From: Kosakonia radicincitans DSM 16656
GTDB lineage: Bacteria > Pseudomonadota > Gammaproteobacteria > Enterobacterales > Enterobacteriaceae
Direction of reading: 5' to 3'
Length of the DNA: 64,000 nucleotides
Assembly (NCBI RefSeq): GCF_000280495.2
Contig: NZ_CP018016.1
Location: 2,728,001-2,792,000, forward strand
In this document: positions 23,625 to 33,151 of the stretch, piece after piece
How the letters are laid out: each line of letters begins with the position of its first letter
Position numbering within the stretch: position 1 is the stretch's first letter
The notes under the pieces: generated by a model
Seen by the model: only the letters and a program-made list of their open reading frames with translations
Databases searched by the model: none
Told to the model about the DNA's origin: nothing
Made by a program: the position numbers and the translations under genes

Positions 23625-25403
23625 CTATCCGGCACTTTTTGCAACGACAATCTTCCCGCGCCCTTGTTCTTTCGCCATATAGAGCGCCAGATCGGCGGCG
23701 CGCACCAGATTATCGGCCCGGGCATGGCGCGGCCAGGTAGCCAGCCCAATAGAGACTGAAACCGGGCCAATATCCTGCGATTCATACAGCATGTGATGGT
23801 TAAATACATTACGCAGCAGCGCTTCGGCAACAATCTTCGCCTGTGCTTCATCGACGCCCGGCAAAATAATCAGAAATTCCTCGCCGCCATAGCGGAACGC
23901 AATGCTGTTCTCATCCAGCGTTTCGGTGATCAGTTTCGCCATTTCGCGCAACACTTTATCACCGGCTTCGTGACCGTATTGATCGTTGAGTTTTTTGAAG
24001 TAATCCACGTCCAGCATCAGGCAACTGAGCGTGCTGTTCTCCACCATTGCCTGATCGATCATATTTCGCAACGTCTCTTCCAGGCTGTAGCGGTTGCGCA
24101 GGCCAGTCAGCGGATCATACGTCGCTCTTTCCGTCAGAGTATCGCGCAGGATCTGGTTGGCTAACGCCAGCGCCAGCGTTTCTGCCAGCAACTCCAGATA
24201 GGCATATGGTGGCTCTTTACCCGGTGTGTAATTATCAAAGGTCAGCAAGCCAATGCTCTTATTTTGCGCATTGAGCGGCACGCAGATTGCCCGCGACGCC
24301 AGTTCCGGCAAAATATGTTCGCACGGCATATCCACGGTGTCTTTGCCAGGACTGTGGAGTTGCCCGCGTTTCAGCGCCCAGCAATATTCCGGTGGGAAAG
24401 TGGCATCGTCGCCGGGCGGCAACCCCCAGCGCACCACGCATTTCATACGATTAGTCCGCGTATTCAGCACATAAAGCCGACCGCCCATTTCCGGGATGAT
24501 TTGCGGCGCAAAACGGTCAACCACACGGAAAATGGCGCTGTGTGTATCGCACCCCTGCAAACGCTGGGTCATGCGCGCCAGCAGGGTGCGCGTAGCCCAT
24601 TCCTTGTCGCGCTCCTGCTCAAGCCGCTGCCTGGCAAGGCCGTTTTCACGGAAAATGTGGATCGCCTGCGCCATATCGCCAATCTCATCCACCTGCGCCA
24701 GCACCGGCGCTTCGACGTTGTAATCCTGCGTCGCCAGCCGGTTCACCACATCACTGAGCGTCACCACCGGGCGCAGAATACGGTGTTTGATAATAAAGCC
24801 GAGCACAAACAAGAACAGCAGCGCGGTCACACCGACCATCACTTCCGATAAAGTGCGCAGACGCAGCGAGAGTGACGTAGCTTCTTTGATGGCAGCCTGC
24901 GTGCGCTGATCCACCAGGCTGCGGAAATGGGCAAAGCGGTATTCGGCCTCTTCAAGCTTTTCTTCGTAGCTGCCACTGAATAGCAGATTAACGCCGTCGA
25001 CGCCTTTGCCGTTTTGCACATCCTCAATGGCGATACGCTGCTCTTCTTCAAGCTGGTCGAGGGTGGTAAGCCCGTCCCGCAGAAGCAGAATTTCTTCATC
25101 AGATGCACCGCTGTCACGCATTGCAGCCAGCCGGTTTTCCAGGTTTATGTCCTGTTCCCGGCGGGTTTTCCAGCTCTGTACCGTTTCAGGTGTAAATTTG
25201 ATTACCGCATCGCGCGCCATATCGCTGAGCGCAAAGGCTTCTCTCTCCAGATCGTCGATCAAGGTATCAAACGTCCGGCTTTGCGCCACCGTGTCGCGCT
25301 CTTTGTGTTCGGCGCCTGAAGCTATAAACAACGCAACGCCGGAGGTCAATGTCAGTGCCACTGTCGCGATGTAAGCATAATTAGTGATCGTTGCGATACG
25401 CAC
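23625..25403 (-). CDS. Membrane diguanylate cyclase (HAMP-GAF-GGDEF)
   Basis: A 592-residue inner-membrane enzyme making cyclic di-GMP. Helix 1 is at about 11-32, a periplasmic helical sensor at 33-185, helix 2 at 186-208, HAMP at 209-262, a GAF-like domain at about 280-410, and the cyclase at 425-590. The active-site motif GGEEF is intact at residues 506-510. The RxxD inhibitory site expected just before it is absent (the stretch reads DENSIAFRY), so product feedback may be lacking. The periplasmic ligand is unknown. It is a monocistronic unit. Confidence 0.9.
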   Translation of the reverse strand: MRIATITNYAYIATVALTLTSGVALFIASGAEHKERDTVAQSRTFDTLIDDLEREAFALSDMARDAVIKFTPETVQSWKTRREQDINLENRLAAMRDSGASDEEILLLRDGLTTLDQLEEEQRIAIEDVQNGKGVDGVNLLFSGSYEEKLEEAEYRFAHFRSLVDQRTQAAIKEATSLSLRLRTLSEVMVGVTALLFLFVLGFIIKHRILRPVVTLSDVVNRLATQDYNVEAPVLAQVDEIGDMAQAIHIFRENGLARQRLEQERDKEWATRTLLARMTQRLQGCDTHSAIFRVVDRFAPQIIPEMGGRLYVLNTRTNRMKCVVRWGLPPGDDATFPPEYCWALKRGQLHSPGKDTVDMPCEHILPELASRAICVPLNAQNKSIGLLTFDNYTPGKEPPYAYLELLAETLALALANQILRDTLTERATYDPLTGLRNRYSLEETLRNMIDQAMVENSTLSCLMLDVDYFKKLNDQYGHEAGDKVLREMAKLITETLDENSIAFRYGGEEFLIILPGVDEAQAKIVAEALLRNVFNHHMLYESQDIGPVSVSIGLATWPRHARADNLVRAADLALYMAKEQGRGKIVVAKSAG

Positions 25404-25547
25404 GAGAAACCCTTTTTAAAGACGGTGGAGAAGTATGCCTTTCAGTTTAGACATTCGGTTAAAAATCAACGCGCAATAATGACGTCATTTCTTCGTCACA
25501 ATCCCTGCCTATAGTCTGCCGCATCAAATCCCAAAGAGGATAACAAG

Positions 25548-25655
25548 ATGTTTACTCCCCTGACTTTTGTGCAGGTGGATGCGACCCGTCGGCTGAAAAC
25601 CACGGGTGGATCACGGCTTCCCGCTGCGGAGGCCGCTGATGTTCGCATTCACTGA
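25548..25655 (+). CDS. Possible 35-residue leader peptide of the ABC operon
   Basis: A short frame begins at ATG 25548 with AAAGAGGA seven bases upstream, a better site than many genes here. It starts MFTPLTFVQVDATRRLK and ends 17 bases inside the ATPase gene, so its translation could be coupled to that gene. It resembles no protein I recognise. It may be a true leader or a chance frame. Confidence 0.35.
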   Translation: MFTPLTFVQVDATRRLKTTGGSRLPAAEAADVRIH

Positions 25656-26340
25656 CATCCGGCTGCAAGGTGTTTCCTACGCCTTCGGCACACATACCGT
25701 GCTTAATCACATCGATTTGCATATCCAGCCTGGCAGCATCGTTGCGCTGCTTGGGCCTTCCGGCTGCGGCAAAAGCACGCTGTTGCGATTGCTGGCAGGT
25801 TTAAGCGAACCGGCAGAAGGTGAAATCTGGTTTGGCGATCGCCTGGTCGCGAAAGCGGGCTGGTCGCTACCGCCGGAAGCGCGCGATATCGGCATGGTTT
25901 TCCAGGATTACGCCCTGTGGCCGCATATGAGCGTGGCGCAAAACGTTGCCTTTCCGCTGAAGATGCGCAACGTACCGCGCGGTGAACGCGAACAGCGCGT
26001 AATGCAGGCGCTCAGTATGGTCGGGCTGGCGGAGTTGGCCCAGCGCAAACCGGCCGGGCTTTCTGGCGGCCAGCAGCAGCGTGTCGCGCTGGCGCGGGCG
26101 ATAGTCGCCGAACCTGGCGTGCTGCTGTTCGATGAACCGCTCTCCAATCTCGATAGCGTACTGCGAGAATCTTTGTGCCATGAGATGGCGCGCCTGCTGC
26201 GCCAGCTCGGTACAACGGCCGTTTATGTCACGCACGATCGCCGGGAAGCCGAATGGCTCGCCGATCGCATCGTGCATTTAGCATCCGGAAAGGTGGAATC
26301 CGTCAGAAACATCACTTCATCCTCAGGGGAAATCGCATGA
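25639..26340 (+). CDS. Fe(III)-type ABC transporter ATP-binding protein
   Basis: A 233-residue ATPase with Walker A GPSGCGKST, Q-loop VFQDYALWPHMSV, signature LSGGQQQR, Walker B LLFDEPLSNLD and switch VTHDR. It lacks the C-terminal TOBE-type regulatory domain that makes FbpC and PotA about 350 residues. The ATG at 25639 follows GCGGAGG; an upstream GTG in frame at 25606 lacks a site. It ends by an ATGA overlap with the binding-protein gene. The family handles Fe(III), thiamine, 2-aminoethylphosphonate or polyamines. Confidence 0.85.
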   Translation: MFAFTDIRLQGVSYAFGTHTVLNHIDLHIQPGSIVALLGPSGCGKSTLLRLLAGLSEPAEGEIWFGDRLVAKAGWSLPPEARDIGMVFQDYALWPHMSVAQNVAFPLKMRNVPRGEREQRVMQALSMVGLAELAQRKPAGLSGGQQQRVALARAIVAEPGVLLFDEPLSNLDSVLRESLCHEMARLLRQLGTTAVYVTHDRREAEWLADRIVHLASGKVESVRNITSSSGEIA

Positions 26341-27305
26341 AAGCCTTACTGTCCGTGAAAAAAGGAGTCGCTTTAGCCATGGTGTTGTCGTCCATGATGA
26401 TGTCCAGCGCGCATGCGCTGACCGTTTATACCGCAGGTCCCGGTTCGCTGGCGAAAAGCCTGGCCACCGGGTTCGAGCAAAAAACCGGTGTGAAGGTCAA
26501 TATTTTCCAGGCTACCACCGGCAAAGTGATGGCGCGCCTCGAAGCTGAACAGGCCAACCCGCAGGCCGATATTCTGATTTCAGCCTCCTGGGATACGGCG
26601 GAAGATCTGCATCATCGCGGTTGGTTGCTGCCGTTTGCCAGCGCCAATGCAGATAAGGTTCCTGCCGCGCTGAAAAGTGCGGATTATGTCGCGCAGGGCG
26701 TCTCTGCACTGGGCATTGTCTGGAACACCAAAAGCGGCACGCCGGAACCGAAAGAGTGGCAGGATCTGACGTCGGCAGCCTTCAAAGATAAAGTCACTAC
26801 GCCAGATCCGGCGCTGTCCGGGGCCTCGCTGGATTTGCTGATCGGTCTGCAAAACGGCATGGGTGAGAAAGCCTGGCAACTGTTTGATGCACTGAAAAGC
26901 AACGGCATGGTGGTCAGCGGCCCGAACGCGCAGGCGGTAACGCCGGTAATGCAGGGGGCGAAAGTCGCCGTCTTTGGCGCTGTTGATTACGTCACTTACG
27001 GCAATATCGCGCAGGGTGAGTCGCTGAAAGTGATCTTCCCGGCCAGCGGCACGGTGATTGCGCCGCGCCCGATGATGATCCTCAAAACCACCCAGCATGC
27101 CGATGACGCAAAAGCGTTTGTTGATTACGTCCTGTCGCCGGAAGGGCAGAACATGGTTGCCGATGCCTGGTTGATGCCAGCGCGTACGGATGTGGAAGCA
27201 AAACGCCCGCTGTTTACCGAACTCAAGATTCTGCCGACACAAAGCAGCGGTACCAGCGAGCGCGGCGACGTTCTGAAGCGTTTTAACGCCCTATTTGCGA
27301 AGTAA
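26337..27305 (+). CDS. Fe(III)/phosphonate-type periplasmic binding protein
   Basis: A 322-residue binding protein with a signal peptide ending near SSAHA-LTVYTAG. The fold is that of the FbpA/FutA/PhnS family: LTVYTAGPGSLAKSLATGFEQKTGVKV, then ADILISASWDTAEDL, GVSALGIVWNTK and AAFKDKVTTPDPALSGASLD. The C-terminal paired tyrosines that bind iron in FbpA are not evident, so a ligand other than Fe(III), such as 2-aminoethylphosphonate or a sugar phosphate, is possible. It overlaps the ATPase stop by 4 bases. Confidence 0.82.
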   Translation: MKALLSVKKGVALAMVLSSMMMSSAHALTVYTAGPGSLAKSLATGFEQKTGVKVNIFQATTGKVMARLEAEQANPQADILISASWDTAEDLHHRGWLLPFASANADKVPAALKSADYVAQGVSALGIVWNTKSGTPEPKEWQDLTSAAFKDKVTTPDPALSGASLDLLIGLQNGMGEKAWQLFDALKSNGMVVSGPNAQAVTPVMQGAKVAVFGAVDYVTYGNIAQGESLKVIFPASGTVIAPRPMMILKTTQHADDAKAFVDYVLSPEGQNMVADAWLMPARTDVEAKRPLFTELKILPTQSSGTSERGDVLKRFNALFAK

Positions 27306-27352
27306 TCCACGCCATTTATAGCGGGGGCAACCCCGCTTTCAGGATACCTGCT

Positions 27353-29008
27353 GTGAACCAGAAACTGATTGCGCGGGTGACGATAGGGCTGCTGGTGATA
27401 CTGGTTGCGCTACCGTTACTGTTTATTCTCTTACAGGCGGTGTTTCCGCAGTTTAGCGCCGGGAATTTTAGCGGCGCGTTTTCCGGCATTCCGCTCCTGC
27501 TGGCGGAACCGCAACTGCCGTTAATGCTTGGTGGCACGCTGCAAATCGCCACTGGCGTGGCACTGCTGAGTGTGGTCATCGGCTTGCCGCTCGGCGTGGT
27601 GCGCGGGCTGTTTGACCTGCCGTGGCCAAAAGCCTGGGATCTGCTGTTTCTGATCCCGTTTTTAACGCCGCCTTATATTGCCGCCTTATCGTGGATGCTG
27701 GTCCTGCAAACGCAGGGCTATCTGATGCAGCTTACCGGGATCGATCTCAATAATTTGTTGTTCAGTAAAACCGGTATAGTGCTGGTCATGACGCTGAACA
27801 TTTTCCCGGTAGTCTATTTTGCCGTATCGCGCAGTTTGCTGGCCAGCGGGCAGCGGCTGGCGCAAGTCGCCCGCGTTCATGGCGCCACACCGTGGAAGGC
27901 GTTTTGCCATATCACACTGCCGTTACTTTCTCCGGCACTGGCGGCAGGGATGTTGCTGGCGTTTACCCTCGCGGTGGAAGAGTTCGGCGTTCCGGCGGCG
28001 CTTGGTTCCCGGGCGGGCGTAGTGATGTTGACCGTCGGCATTGAAGAGAAGCTGGCAGACTGGCCGATCGACTTGCCGGGCGCATCGATCCTGTCGGTGA
28101 TGTTGATCGCTATTGCGCTCTGCGGCTGGTGGCTGCAACGTCTGTTGACGGGCGATCAAGACGTGACCAGCGTCTCCGGCAAACCCACCGAACATGTGGG
28201 TGCGAAACTGGGCTTTTTCACGCTGCCGGTACTGTTGGTTATGAGTTGTGTGGGGTTTCTGGCCGTAGTGCTGCCGGGCCTGTCGATGGCGTTAAGCGGC
28301 TTTAGCGCAACGCTTTCCGGCGGACTGACGCTGGATAATCTGACAGTTAAACACTTTGCGGCGCTCTTCGCCCAACGCGGTGATGCGCTGCCTGCACTCG
28401 GTACCAGCTTATCGCTGGCGCTGGGCGCGGCGCTGCTCACCGGGTTACTCGGGCTGTGTGCCGCCTGGCTGGTGGTGATGCAGAAGATAAAAGGGCGCGC
28501 GGTGATCGATGCGCTGTCGCTGATGCCTGCGGCGCTGCCCGGCGTGGTGGTGGGTGTCGGGTTGATCTTATTGTGGAACCGCAGTTTCTGGCCGGTTTCA
28601 CCGTACAACACCTGGGGGATTTTACTTATCTCTTATTGTTGCCTGCTGTTACCGTGGCCGGTGCGCTATATCGGCAGCGCCATGCGTCAGTTAGGCGGTA
28701 ACCTCGAGCCGGCGGCGCGAGTACACGGTGCCAGCGCATTCAAGGCGCTGCGTCTGATTGTGCTGCCGCTGATCTTCCCGGCGATGCTGGCAGCAATGCT
28801 GATGGTCTTCGCGATTGCTTCACGCGAACTGGTGACATCGCTACTGCTGTCGCCAGCAGGAACGCAAACCGTCGCGGTGTTTATCTGGCGGCAATTTGAG
28901 CAGGGTTCGGTAGGGCAAGGCATGGCAATGGCCACGCTGACGCTGATCGTCGGGCTGGCGTTAATGCTGACAGCACTGTGGCTCCTGCAGCGCAACACAA
29001 AGCATTAA
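27353..29008 (+). CDS. Two-domain ABC permease, FbpB type
   Basis: A 551-residue permease made of two fused six-helix halves, each with its own EAA-like loop (RVHGATPWKAFCHITLP near 180 and RVHGASAFKALRLIVLP near 460). This arrangement is typical of Fe(III)/AEP importers. The start is GTG at 27353 with CAGGATA upstream. It completes the transporter; a 47-base gap after the binding protein carries no terminator. Confidence 0.88.
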   Translation: MNQKLIARVTIGLLVILVALPLLFILLQAVFPQFSAGNFSGAFSGIPLLLAEPQLPLMLGGTLQIATGVALLSVVIGLPLGVVRGLFDLPWPKAWDLLFLIPFLTPPYIAALSWMLVLQTQGYLMQLTGIDLNNLLFSKTGIVLVMTLNIFPVVYFAVSRSLLASGQRLAQVARVHGATPWKAFCHITLPLLSPALAAGMLLAFTLAVEEFGVPAALGSRAGVVMLTVGIEEKLADWPIDLPGASILSVMLIAIALCGWWLQRLLTGDQDVTSVSGKPTEHVGAKLGFFTLPVLLVMSCVGFLAVVLPGLSMALSGFSATLSGGLTLDNLTVKHFAALFAQRGDALPALGTSLSLALGAALLTGLLGLCAAWLVVMQKIKGRAVIDALSLMPAALPGVVVGVGLILLWNRSFWPVSPYNTWGILLISYCCLLLPWPVRYIGSAMRQLGGNLEPAARVHGASAFKALRLIVLPLIFPAMLAAMLMVFAIASRELVTSLLLSPAGTQTVAVFIWRQFEQGSVGQGMAMATLTLIVGLALMLTALWLLQRNTKH

Positions 29009-29080
29009 GAGGGCACGAAATCGCCTGTCGGCGCAAAAAAATGCGGTATAACAAAGGGACACCACGCACAAGGAGCCTGT

Positions 29081-29923
29081 ATGACCCCTTTTTTGACCGC
29101 TTATCTGGCCCGGATTGGCTGGAATTTTACGCCCGATGTCTCACTTGAAACGCTGCGGGCGCTGCATTTGCAGCATAACGGCGCCATTCCCTTTGAAAAC
29201 CTTGATGTTGTTTTGCCACGTGAAATCGAACTCAGCGATGAAGCCCTCTTTCAAAAACTGGTCGTCGCCCGGCGCGGCGGCTACTGCTTTGAGCAGAACG
29301 GGCTGTTTGAACGTGCACTGAAAGAGGTCGGTTTTACGGTACGCAGCCTGTTAGGGCGGGTGATCATTTCCAATCCGCCACAGATGCCGCCGCGCACCCA
29401 TCGCGTTCTGCTGGTTACCCTGGAGGGTGAGCAGTGGATTGCTGATGTCGGTTTTGGCGGGCAAACCCTGACCGCGCCGATTCGTCTGCTGGCGGAGGTG
29501 GAACAGGCAACGCCACACGGTCTTTATCGGCTGCAACGCGCAGGTGAAGACTGGGTGTTGCAGTTCCGCCATCATCAACGCTGGCAATCGATGTATCAGT
29601 TTGAAATCGGGCCGCAGTACCAGGCCGATTTCGTGATGGGTAATTTCCACTCCGCCCACTGGCCCGCATCGCATTTTCGCCACCATCTGCTGATGTGCCG
29701 CCATCTGCCGGACGGCGAAAAGCTGACGCTGACCAATTTCCACTTCACGCACTGGAAAAAAGGGCAGGTTGAGGAAGATAAGGTGCTGGCGGATGTTCCG
29801 GCGTTGTACGAAACCTTGCAAACACGTTTCGGGCTGGGCGTCAGCGATCCGCAGTACGGTTTCAGCGTCCAGCAACTCGAAGCGGTCATGAGCCGCTTCG
29901 ACTTAAACGGTGAACACGCTTAA
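29081..29923 (+). CDS. nhoA: Arylamine N-acetyltransferase NhoA
   Basis: A 280-residue cytosolic enzyme that acetylates arylamines, N-hydroxyarylamines and hydrazines from acetyl-CoA. The triad is complete at the expected positions: Cys69 in RRGGYCFEQN, His107 in PRTHR and Asp122 in ADVGFGG. The sequence follows E. coli NhoA closely (281 residues). AAGGAG precedes the ATG. It converges with smvR; the stops overlap by a few bases. Confidence 0.95.
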   Translation: MTPFLTAYLARIGWNFTPDVSLETLRALHLQHNGAIPFENLDVVLPREIELSDEALFQKLVVARRGGYCFEQNGLFERALKEVGFTVRSLLGRVIISNPPQMPPRTHRVLLVTLEGEQWIADVGFGGQTLTAPIRLLAEVEQATPHGLYRLQRAGEDWVLQFRHHQRWQSMYQFEIGPQYQADFVMGNFHSAHWPASHFRHHLLMCRHLPDGEKLTLTNFHFTHWKKGQVEEDKVLADVPALYETLQTRFGLGVSDPQYGFSVQQLEAVMSRFDLNGEHA

Positions 29924-30495
29924 CACAGCTCTTTTGCTATCATTACCGCCAGATGGCGATTGAAGGCCGCTTCATCGACATCTGGCATGCCCAGCATGCA
30001 AATCCCGTCCATACCGCAGACCAGCGCAATCAAACGCCAGGCGATATTTTCGGCGCTGTCGCTGTCGGAAAACGCGCCCGCCGCGCGGCCAAGGTTTATC
30101 AACTGAACCACTTTGACATGCCACATTTCGAGGGTGGTCAGATAAGCCCCTTTGAACTCCGGATCTTTATTCGCCAGCAGCAGCGCTTCGCGCCACAAAT
30201 GCACATAGGGTTCAAGACCACCTTCATCGCTGCCCAGCATGGCATGCAGTTGATCGCGCCACGGCGCGCTGGCGGGTAACAGCTCCACATTCAGCAGTTC
30301 GTCAATCAGACGAATAAAAGCCTGCGCCTTTAACGCATTTGCCGACGCGAAATGGTGGTGGACTTGCCCGGTCGCCACCCCGGCTTCGGTGGCGATTCGC
30401 CGCACTGTCATGGCGGAAAATCCCTCCGCTAACGCGACGCGCATGGCGGCTTTGAGGATCACCTCCCGGCGATCGTCGCGGTTTAAATAGCGCAT
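29920..30495 (-). CDS. smvR: TetR-family repressor SmvR
   Basis: A 191-residue TetR regulator with a helix-turn-helix at about residues 28-47 (MTVRRIATEAGVATGQVHHH) and a BetI-like ligand domain. It is divergent from the efflux gene smvA, as in Klebsiella, where loss of SmvR derepresses SmvA and raises tolerance to cationic biocides. The start at 30495 has CGAGG upstream; the longer frame to 30546 crosses towards the operator. The name rests on gene order and family. Confidence 0.85.
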   Translation of the reverse strand: MRYLNRDDRREVILKAAMRVALAEGFSAMTVRRIATEAGVATGQVHHHFASANALKAQAFIRLIDELLNVELLPASAPWRDQLHAMLGSDEGGLEPYVHLWREALLLANKDPEFKGAYLTTLEMWHVKVVQLINLGRAAGAFSDSDSAENIAWRLIALVCGMDGICMLGMPDVDEAAFNRHLAVMIAKELC

Positions 30496-30573
30496 ATAAC
30501 CTCGGTTCAATGGATGCGAAACGGAGTGTAACAAAAAGCTGGACATGCGTTCAACATTGCGTAGGATCGCCCT

Positions 30574-30593
30574 TTCTGGACGCGCGTCCAGAA
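30574..30593. promoter_or_regulatory. Perfect 20-base palindrome, probable SmvR operator
   Basis: TTCTGGACGC is followed directly by its exact reverse complement. The dyad lies 22 bases before smvA and about 80 bases before smvR, where a TetR-type repressor would control both genes. A related half, GGACATGCG, lies at 30541. Confidence 0.75.
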
Positions 30594-30614
30594 TTAAACA
30601 ATTACGGAGAAGTT

Positions 30615-32102
30615 ATGTTTCGTCAGTGGTTAACGTTGGTCATTATTGTGCTGGTTTATATTCCGGTAGCGATTGATGCAACGGTGCTGCATGTTGCCGC
30701 GCCAACGCTCAGCGCGGAGCTGAACGCCAGCGGAAATGAGCTACTGTGGATTATTGATATCTACTCACTGGTGATGGCGGGCATGGTGCTGCCGATGGGC
30801 GCACTGGGCGACAAAATCGGCTTTAAACGCTTGCTGCTTATCGGCAGCGCACTGTTTGGCAGCGCATCGCTGCTGGCCGCGTTGGTCACCAGCGCCTGCG
30901 AACTGATCGCCGCACGCGCACTGCTGGCCGTCGGCGCGGCGATGATTGTTCCGGCAACACTGGCCGGTATTCGCACCACCTTTTCGCAAGCGCGGCATCG
31001 TAATACCGCGCTGGGCGTCTGGGCGGCGATCGGTTCTGGCGGCGCGGCGTTCGGGCCATTGATTGGTGGCATTTTGCTGGAACATTTCTACTGGGGATCG
31101 GTTTTTCTGCTCAACGTACCGATTGTGATCGGCGTGATGATCCTGACCGCCCGCTATGTGCCGCGCCAGGCCGGTCGCGCTGAACAGCCGCTGCATCTGA
31201 ACCAGGCGCTGGTGCTGATTGTCGCCATCCTGCTGCTGGTATGGAGCGCAAAAACAGCGATGAAAGGGACGTTACCACTGTGGATGATTGTCGGCACGCT
31301 GATAAGCGGCACGGCGCTGCTGACCGGTTTTGTGCGTATCCAGCTTGCCGCCGCCACGCCGATGATCGATATGCGCCTCTTTACCCATCGCGTGATTTTG
31401 ACCGGGGCGTTGATGGCGATTACCGCCATGGTGACGCTGGTCGGTTTTGAATTGCTGATGGCGCAGGAACTGCAATTTGTCCATGGTTTTACGCCCTTCG
31501 CCGCCGGAATGTTTATGCTGCCGCTGATGTTGGCCAGCGGTTTTAGCGGGCCGATAGCCGGAATACTGGTGTCAAAACTCGGCCTGCGTCGCGTGGCGAC
31601 GGGCGGTATGGCGCTCAGCGCGCTAAGTTTTCTCGGCTTATCGATGACCGATTTCGCTACCCAACCGTGGCAAGCCGGAAGCCTGATGGCGCTGCTGGGA
31701 TTCAGCGCCGCCAGCGCGTTGCTGGCCTCTACCGCTGCGATTATGGCGGCAGCGCCGCCGGAGAAAGCGGCTGCTGCCGGAGCAATTGAGTCGATGGCCT
31801 ATGAGCTTGGCGCAGGTCTGGGGATCGCCGTATTCGGCCTGATCCTGAGCCGCAGTTTCGCCGCGTCGATCCAGTTACCGCAAGGGCTGAGCAGCACACA
31901 GGCCGCCCAGGCTTCCTCATCCATTGGCGAGGCGTTTCGCCTGGCGCAGGATGCACAACCGCTGATGGCGCAGCAAATCATTAGCGCCGCCAAAACGGCC
32001 TTTACCGGCTCGCACAGCGTTGCGCTGAGCACCGCAGGCGCATTACTCATGCTGCTGGCGGTCGGCATCTGGTTTAGCCTTGCGCAGGTGAAGCATAAAT
32101 AG
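30615..32102 (+). CDS. smvA: MFS multidrug efflux pump SmvA (DHA2 family)
   Basis: A 495-residue, 14-helix drug:proton antiporter. The N-terminus from MFRQWLTLVIIVLVYIPVAI onward follows Salmonella SmvA, including AIDATVLHVAAPTLS and the WIIDIYSLVMAG motif of helix 2. SmvA exports methyl viologen, acriflavine and cationic biocides such as chlorhexidine. The start at 30615 follows GGAGAAG and matches the Salmonella start; the longer frame from 30510 includes the operator. The C-terminal periplasmic loop around 400-450 is more variable than the rest. Confidence 0.95.
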   Translation: MFRQWLTLVIIVLVYIPVAIDATVLHVAAPTLSAELNASGNELLWIIDIYSLVMAGMVLPMGALGDKIGFKRLLLIGSALFGSASLLAALVTSACELIAARALLAVGAAMIVPATLAGIRTTFSQARHRNTALGVWAAIGSGGAAFGPLIGGILLEHFYWGSVFLLNVPIVIGVMILTARYVPRQAGRAEQPLHLNQALVLIVAILLLVWSAKTAMKGTLPLWMIVGTLISGTALLTGFVRIQLAAATPMIDMRLFTHRVILTGALMAITAMVTLVGFELLMAQELQFVHGFTPFAAGMFMLPLMLASGFSGPIAGILVSKLGLRRVATGGMALSALSFLGLSMTDFATQPWQAGSLMALLGFSAASALLASTAAIMAAAPPEKAAAAGAIESMAYELGAGLGIAVFGLILSRSFAASIQLPQGLSSTQAAQASSSIGEAFRLAQDAQPLMAQQIISAAKTAFTGSHSVALSTAGALLMLLAVGIWFSLAQVKHK

Positions 32103-32113
32103 TGGCAGCCCGC

Positions 32114-33007
32114 TTACGCCGTGCGGGATACCTGGCGGGTCGACCACCAGCAGAGCAGCGACCCGCCGCACACCATCACAGCGCCCTGCCAGAAGGAGAA
32201 AGAGAGCGGGGCGTTCAGCATCATGGCGGCCAGCGCCGAAGAGAGCACCGGAGTAAAGTAAGAAGCGGCGGCCAGCACCGTGACATTGCCGTGCAGAATA
32301 CCGATATTCCACGACGCATAACCAAAGCCCAGCGCCACCGCCGTCATGACTAATTTCACCGTTACCGACAGGCTGAAAACCATCTCCGGTTGCGGTGAGA
32401 AGGCATATTTCACCCATAGCGTTGCCGCCGTCAGCAGAACAAACAGCGTAATGCCATTGGCGCCCTGCGCATATTTGGCCGTTACCGTACAATAAATTGC
32501 CCAGATAAATGCCCCGGCAAATGCCAGCGCATAGCTGAGCGGGCTGGAAATAATATTTTCCCGGATGTCAGCAATATTCAGACCGTTCTCGCCGCCAAGC
32601 ACCCAACTAACGCCAAGTAAAGCAAGTAATAGCCCTGGAATAACCCAGAAAGTCGATTTTTGTCCGTTAAATAATATGGCGCAAAGAATGGTCAGGCTCG
32701 GCCATAAATAATTGACCATTCCCACTTCGATTGCCTGTTGGCGGGTTGCGGCAAATCCCAACGACAGGGCAAGACAGAGTTCATAGCTAACAAATAACAG
32801 GCTGCCGACCAGCAGATATTTGCGAGGGAAGCGCCGTAAATCGGGAAACCCGACGGTAAAGATCAGCAGGATACCGCTCAGGGTATAGATCAGCGCCGCG
32901 CCGCCAACTGGCCCAAGACCTTCACTGACAGCGCGGATAAAACCGACCATGGTGCTCCATAATAATACCGCCAGTAAACCAATTAACGTTGCACGTTTTC
33001 TGTTCAT
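32114..33007 (-). CDS. yddG: Aromatic amino acid exporter YddG (DMT family)
   Basis: A 297-residue, ten-helix EamA/DMT exporter of Phe, Tyr, Trp and related compounds. It follows E. coli YddG closely (GPVGGAALIYTLSGILLIFTVGFP, VGMVNYLWPSLTIL, PLSFSFWQGAVMVCGGSLLCWW). It is divergent from fdnGHI, as in E. coli, where yddG also lies next to that operon. Confidence 0.95.
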   Translation of the reverse strand: MNRKRATLIGLLAVLLWSTMVGFIRAVSEGLGPVGGAALIYTLSGILLIFTVGFPDLRRFPRKYLLVGSLLFVSYELCLALSLGFAATRQQAIEVGMVNYLWPSLTILCAILFNGQKSTFWVIPGLLLALLGVSWVLGGENGLNIADIRENIISSPLSYALAFAGAFIWAIYCTVTAKYAQGANGITLFVLLTAATLWVKYAFSPQPEMVFSLSVTVKLVMTAVALGFGYASWNIGILHGNVTVLAAASYFTPVLSSALAAMMLNAPLSFSFWQGAVMVCGGSLLCWWSTRQVSRTA

Positions 33008-33151
33008 TGCTGCACTTTATCGGCGAAAACAAAGCCTCAACTTATAACACGAATTAATGACCTGGGGTGAATTCATCACTGCGCCATCTACTCCTTATGG
33101 CTTAATAAAATCCGATAAGTGCGACTATTAGGGGTCAGCCATCCGGCGTTA

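Noticed and set aside
25639..29008. Firm assignment as an iron(III) or 2-aminoethylphosphonate importer
   Set aside because: The binding protein lacks the clear paired tyrosines of FbpA, and no phosphonate genes are adjacent, so the ligand is left open.
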